Positions 60,470 to 64,000 of a stretch of DNA of 64,000 nt are shown here, in pieces. Position 1 is the first letter of the stretch. Each line of letters opens with the position of its first letter. Source of the DNA: Neisseria lisongii (GTDB taxonomy: Bacteria; Pseudomonadota; Gammaproteobacteria; Burkholderiales; Neisseriaceae); assembly GCF_028463985.1 (NCBI RefSeq), contig NZ_CP116766.1, positions 744,001-808,000 on the forward strand. Direction: 5' to 3'. Under the pieces are notes generated by a model, which worked only from the letters and a program-made list of their open reading frames with translations, was not told the DNA's origin and did not search any database. Both the position numbers and the translations under genes were made by a program.

Positions 60470-61699
60470 ATGACCGAGCGAGCGCCCATCATTCAATCGC
60501 TGCTGGACACCGATTTATACAAATTCACCATGCTGCAGGTGATTCTGCACCAATTTCCGCAAACCCACAGCGTGTACGAATTCCGTTGCCGCAACCAAGA
60601 AACCGACTATCCGCTAGCAGAAATCCAACAGGAATTAGAGTGGGAATTAGATGCACTCTGTCAGCTGCGTTTTCAGGAAGACGAGCTGGACTATCTGCGC
60701 AGCCTGCGCTTTATCCGCAGCGATTTTGTCGATTATCTCGAACTGTTCCAACTCAAACGCCGCTTTGTCAAAATCAGCCCCGACGAACAAGGCCGTCTGA
60801 ATATCCGCATCGAAGGCCCGATGGTGCAGGCGATGTTTTTTGAAATCTTCATTCTCGCCATCGTCAACGAACTCTACTTCCGCCGCTTGGAAACCCCCGA
60901 AATTCTCGCCGAAGGCGAACGCCGCCTGCAAATAAAAGTAGCGCAGCTGCACGAAATCGCCAAGCAGCAAAACCCCGCAGACCCACCGTTTGTTATCTCC
61001 GACTTCGGCACCCGCCGCCGCTATACCCGAGCATGGCAGGAACACGTTGTGCGCACCCTCCTTGCCGCCGAACCCGACATCGTACGCGGCACCAGCAACG
61101 TTTATCTGGCAAAAAAACTCAACATTACCCCCATCGGCACCATGGCGCACGAGTTCCTACAAGCCTTCCAAGCCCTTGACGTACGCCTGCGCAACTTCCA
61201 AAAAGCCGCCCTTGAAGCCTGGGTACACGAATACCGAGGCGACCTCGGCATCGCCCTGACCGATGTAGTCGGCATGGACGCATTCTTGGTCGATTTCGAC
61301 CTCTATTTCGCCAAACTCTTCGACGGCCTGCGCCACGACAGTGGCGACCCGTATATTTGGGGCGACAAAGCCTACCGCCACTACCAAAAACTCAAAATCG
61401 ACAGCCGCACCAAAATGCTTACCTTTTCAGACGGCCTCAACATCGAAAAATCTTGGGCGCTGCACCAATATTTCAAAGACCGCTTCAAAACCAGCTTCGG
61501 CATCGGCACCAACCTCACCAACGACTTAGGCCACACCCCGCTGAACATCGTCTTGAAACTGGTCGAATGCAACCGCCAATCCGTCGCCAAACTCTCCGAC
61601 TCCCCCGGCAAAACCATGACCAACAACCGCACCTTCCTCGCCTATCTGCGGCAGGTGTTCAATGTTCCGGAGCAGGGGGAAACGGAAAACGGGAAGTAA
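60470..61699 (+). CDS. pncB: Nicotinate phosphoribosyltransferase
   Basis: A 409-aa enzyme that makes nicotinate mononucleotide in NAD salvage. Conserved sites are LLDTDLYKFTMLQVIL at the start, FGTRRRYTRAWQEHV, the phosphorylated His in IGTMAHEFLQAFQAL and the PRPP region GLRHDSGDPY. The start at 60470 is used; a longer upstream frame overlaps scpA. A DUS encodes TFSDGLNIEK near the end and another encodes QGRLNIRI. Confidence 0.96.
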   Translation: MTERAPIIQSLLDTDLYKFTMLQVILHQFPQTHSVYEFRCRNQETDYPLAEIQQELEWELDALCQLRFQEDELDYLRSLRFIRSDFVDYLELFQLKRRFVKISPDEQGRLNIRIEGPMVQAMFFEIFILAIVNELYFRRLETPEILAEGERRLQIKVAQLHEIAKQQNPADPPFVISDFGTRRRYTRAWQEHVVRTLLAAEPDIVRGTSNVYLAKKLNITPIGTMAHEFLQAFQALDVRLRNFQKAALEAWVHEYRGDLGIALTDVVGMDAFLVDFDLYFAKLFDGLRHDSGDPYIWGDKAYRHYQKLKIDSRTKMLTFSDGLNIEKSWALHQYFKDRFKTSFGIGTNLTNDLGHTPLNIVLKLVECNRQSVAKLSDSPGKTMTNNRTFLAYLRQVFNVPEQGETENGK

Positions 61700-61710
61700 A
61701 TTCAGGCAAT

Positions 61711-61744
61711 AAAAAAGACGGTTCACAATCGAACCGTCTTTTTT
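61711..61744. terminator. Bidirectional terminator between pncB and cysD
   Basis: AAAAAAGACGGTTC and GAACCGTCTTTTTT form a 14-bp stem with a six-base loop. T-tracts occur on both strands. Confidence 0.92.
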
Positions 61745-61755
61745 CAACTATATTC

Positions 61756-62670
61756 TTAAAAATAACCCGCTTTTTTACGTTCTTCCATCGCTGCTTCGGA
61801 AACCCGGTCGTCCATGCGGGTGGCGCTGCGTTCGGAGATGGTTGCCGTAGCGGTTTCGGCGATGATGTCTTCCGGTGTGGCGGCGGTGCTGGCAACGGGG
61901 CAGGTGCAGGAAATATCGCCGACGGTGCGGAAGCGGACATCTCGGATTTCGGATACTTCGCCGTCCCGTTTCGGTGTCAGCGGCGTAACCGGAACCAGCA
62001 GGCCGTTGCGTTCGACTACTTCCCGTTGGTGGGTGTAGTAAATCGGCGGCAGGGCGAGTTGTTCTCGGGCGATGTATTGCCAGATGTCGAGTTCCGTCCA
62101 GTTGGAAATCGGGAAGACACGCATATTTTCGCCGGGGAACAGGCGGGTGTTGTAGAGCGACCATAATTCGGGGCGCTGGTTTTTCGGGTCCCATTGGCCG
62201 AATTCGTCGCGGAACGAGAAAATCCGCTCTTTGGCACGGGCTTTTTCTTCATCTCGGCGTGCGCCGCCCATCAGTGCGTCAAACCCTTGTTCTTCAATGG
62301 TTTCTACCAAAGTAACGGCTTGAGCGGCATTGCGGGAATCGGTTTCCCGACGCAAAACGACCGTGCCTTTTTTGATGGAGTCTTCCACGCTTCCGACCAC
62401 CAGCTGCACGCCGGTGCGGGCAACAGTTTCATCACGGAACTGAATCACTTCGGGGTAATTGTGTCCGGTATCGACGTGCAGCAGCTTGAACGGCAGTTTC
62501 AGCGGACGGCCTTCCAACTGAAAGGCTTTAACCGCCAGCGCCAGCAGCACAACCGAATCTTTACCGCCGGAAAACAGCAGCGCCGGATTTTTCGCTTCGG
62601 CAATCACTTCACGGATAATGTGGATAGACTCGGCTTCCAGCCAGTTGAGATGGTGGTTTTGGATAGACAT
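61756..62670 (-). CDS. cysD: Sulfate adenylyltransferase subunit 2
   Basis: A 304-aa PP-loop ATPase that with GTPase CysN makes APS from sulfate. The P-loop is LLFSGGKDSVVLLALA near residue 35, followed by LLHVDTGHNYPEVIQFRD and GGARRDEEKARAKERIFS. The C-terminus (RMDDRVSEAAMEERKKAGYF) is complete. CysN and the rest of the sulfate genes normally lie directly downstream, but here a strong terminator follows and no cysN is in the window. The start has no clear ribosome site in the A/T-rich leader. Confidence 0.95.
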   Translation of the reverse strand: MSIQNHHLNWLEAESIHIIREVIAEAKNPALLFSGGKDSVVLLALAVKAFQLEGRPLKLPFKLLHVDTGHNYPEVIQFRDETVARTGVQLVVGSVEDSIKKGTVVLRRETDSRNAAQAVTLVETIEEQGFDALMGGARRDEEKARAKERIFSFRDEFGQWDPKNQRPELWSLYNTRLFPGENMRVFPISNWTELDIWQYIAREQLALPPIYYTHQREVVERNGLLVPVTPLTPKRDGEVSEIRDVRFRTVGDISCTCPVASTAATPEDIIAETATATISERSATRMDDRVSEAAMEERKKAGYF

Positions 62671-62804
62671 GGTATTCGGCTCTTTAGTGGAATAAGAAAT
62701 GGCATTACTGTAATCATGCCGTCTGAAAAAGGGAAAGAATGGTTTGTTTGTTAGAAAGATGATTTTGTTATATCGGTTTATTTCCGGTTGAAAAAATGCT
62801 TTTG

Positions 62805-62836
62805 ATGCCGTCTGAAAATGGGTTTTCAGACGGCAT
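62805..62836. terminator. DUS hairpin upstream of the IS110 gene end
   Basis: ATGCCGTCTGAAAA and TTTTCAGACGGCAT pair across only four bases. It lies between cysD and the IS110 transposase gene. Confidence 0.7.
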
Positions 62837-62849
62837 TATCGGTGATATC

Positions 62850-62893
62850 GTGAATTAACCTAATAATCCATACAGTTTTTAAACAAGGCGTAG
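62850..62893. repeat. Copy of the 5316-5360 intergenic repeat
   Basis: GTGAATTAACCTAATAATCC followed by ATACAGTTTTTAAACAAGGCGTA closely matches the left part of the element at 5312-5483 (GTGAATTCACTGAATAATTC then ATACGTTTTTTAAACAGGGCGTA). It abuts the 3' end of the IS110 transposase gene. Confidence 0.65.
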
Positions 62894-62915
62894 ATACTAT
62901 AAGCCCCCCAACAAA

Positions 62916-63929
62916 TCAAGCCTTATCCAGACACATTTTCGCATAGCGTTCTTCGTTAAAGGGTTGTTGGTACTTCAATACAGATTGGGCAATGGTTACG
63001 AGTTTACGCATCAGAGCCACAATCACGGCTTTTTTCGCCAGTTTATTACGCTCCAGCAAGCGTTGGACAAACGAGCTGTAAATACTGTCCTTATATTTGC
63101 CAAAGCAAAACGACACGGCCGGCATATAGAGTATCTTCCTCAAATCACTCTGTCCGATACGGGAGATACCGACCCGCTTATCTACACTCGTTCCCGATTG
63201 TCTGACCATCGGGGTCAGTCCGGCATAGGTCGCAGCAGCCCTTCCGTTTTTAAACCGAGTGCCGTCGCCCAGTATGGCGAGCAGCCAACAGGCTGTGGTT
63301 TTGCCGATGGCGGGAATACTGCTCAACAGACGATGGTTGTGTTTCAACTGATCGTCCTGTTTCACCAACTGATGAATATGCGTTTCAACGGTTTTGACTT
63401 CGCACTCAAGAAAAGCAATCAGACGTTCGGACGAAGCCATTGCATACTCGTCCAACAGCATCTGCAGCCGGACTTTTTCTTTGGTCAGCGCTGTTTTTAA
63501 ATGTTCGAGATGACGAAGTTGGCGCAATAAGGCTTTTTCGTTATTGCCCTTCGGTTGCCACAGGTCAAACTCATGAACATAGCTTTCGGCTAAGCGGGCA
63601 AGTAATTTGGCATCCGCTTTGTCGGTTTTGGAACGTAAGTTCAAACCTTTGGCAAAGTTGGCGGCACATTTGGGATTAATCACGACTACCGAATGTCCGG
63701 CCGCATATAAGTATTCGCACAACCTTTCGTGATAGACGTTTGTCGCTTCCATCACGATATAGAGCGGCTTATCCGAAAAGCTGTTCAGCCATTCGCTCAA
63801 AGCAGCAAAACCTTGCGGATGGTTCTCAAACTGGTGGTGTTGATACACTTTTGCGGATTTTTTAACCGCAACATCGAACTTTAACTTGGCAATATCGATG
63901 CCGATAAAATAAAATGGGGTGTCCATCAT
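62916..63929 (-). CDS. IS110-family transposase (Piv/Irg-like DEDD recombinase)
   Basis: A 337-aa transposase. The N-terminal DEDD domain shows YFIGIDIAKLKFDV (Asp), YIVMEATNVYHE (Glu) and RSKTDKADAKLLARL (two Asp). The C-terminal Transposase_20 domain has SIPAIGKTTACWLL and AATYAGLTPMVRQSG. The protein appears full length and intact. Two adjacent ATGs with AGGAG just upstream make the start ambiguous by one codon. IS110 enzymes are guided by a bridge RNA made from the non-coding end; the 5' end here runs off the window at 64000. Confidence 0.93.
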   Translation of the reverse strand: MMDTPFYFIGIDIAKLKFDVAVKKSAKVYQHHQFENHPQGFAALSEWLNSFSDKPLYIVMEATNVYHERLCEYLYAAGHSVVVINPKCAANFAKGLNLRSKTDKADAKLLARLAESYVHEFDLWQPKGNNEKALLRQLRHLEHLKTALTKEKVRLQMLLDEYAMASSERLIAFLECEVKTVETHIHQLVKQDDQLKHNHRLLSSIPAIGKTTACWLLAILGDGTRFKNGRAAATYAGLTPMVRQSGTSVDKRVGISRIGQSDLRKILYMPAVSFCFGKYKDSIYSSFVQRLLERNKLAKKAVIVALMRKLVTIAQSVLKYQQPFNEERYAKMCLDKA

Positions 63930-64000
63930 GCTCCTAACCTTGTGAATGCAGACTATGCACAGCATGTCTATGATACTATTCGGGGTGTTTGGACATTGAA

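Noticed and set aside
1..64000. tRNA genes, rRNA genes and prophage
   Set aside because: I looked for TPsiC-arm patterns (GGTTCGAATCC-like), rRNA blocks and phage structural genes and saw none; a tRNAscan run would be decisive.

Overview
The window comes from the chromosome of a Neisseria-like member of the Neisseriaceae. The 10-mer GCCGTCTGAA, the core of the Neisseria DNA uptake sequence (DUS), recurs throughout in both the AT-prefixed and AG-prefixed 12-mer forms. It is usually present as inverted pairs just downstream of genes, where it doubles as a terminator. All confidently identified housekeeping genes (ftsK, miaA, aroA, hemB, the isc cluster, fbp, trpS, clpB, glyA, bioB, dld, cysG, mutY, scpA, pncB) fit this assignment. 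The species cannot be fixed by reading alone. I saw no tRNA, rRNA, prophage or CRISPR array. One 4.5S/SRP RNA gene is present.

Layout: 1-5.3 kb holds the 3' part of ftsK, with a DUS-linked tandem repeat inside its linker, and an HMW1C-type cytoplasmic N-glycosyltransferase with a Lys/Ala-rich tail. 5.5-9.0 kb is an A/T-richer cassette (old yellow enzyme, HpcH/HpaI aldolase, Ohr, divergent AraC regulator) that carries Pasteurellaceae-type uptake signals and was probably acquired laterally. 9.3-16 kb carries an EamA transporter, a TfoX_C-TadA fusion, miaA, aroA, hemB and a lipoprotein. 16-19.9 kb is an Fe-S assembly cluster, iscR-iscS-(42 aa)-(88 aa)-iscU-iscA-hscB, with a recognisable IscR operator and two unexplained small genes in the middle. 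20-21.1 kb is an IS30-family element inactivated by a nonsense codon.

21-33.6 kb holds fbp, rlmJ, ung, trpS, clpB, glyA, a DUF465 protein, a short malic enzyme and bioB. An IS3 remnant follows at 33.6-34 kb. 34-45.2 kb carries gloB, a 1275-aa FAD/Fe-S oxidoreductase, the SRP RNA gene, quinone-linked D-lactate dehydrogenase, ppiB, queH, a patatin lipoprotein, plsY and folB. 45.2-53.5 kb carries a Nudix hydrolase, dut, pdxH, an RsuA/RluB-type pseudouridine synthase, an aldose-epimerase-like protein, a YpfJ-like metalloprotein, pgm and cysG. 53.7-62.7 kb carries an endonuclease/phosphatase-fold protein, an LOS-type glycosyltransferase, aspA, mutY, uspA, tcdA-scpA, pncB and a solitary cysD. An IS110-family transposase closes the window.

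The non-coding DNA is rich in small repeats. There are three Correia-like miniature elements, two of which share a core but differ in their terminal inverted repeats. A 143-bp MITE has IS5/IS1106-like ends, and several elements have TATAGTG-type ends. Many of these sit inside or next to DUS hairpins, which suggests that these terminators are tolerated insertion sites.
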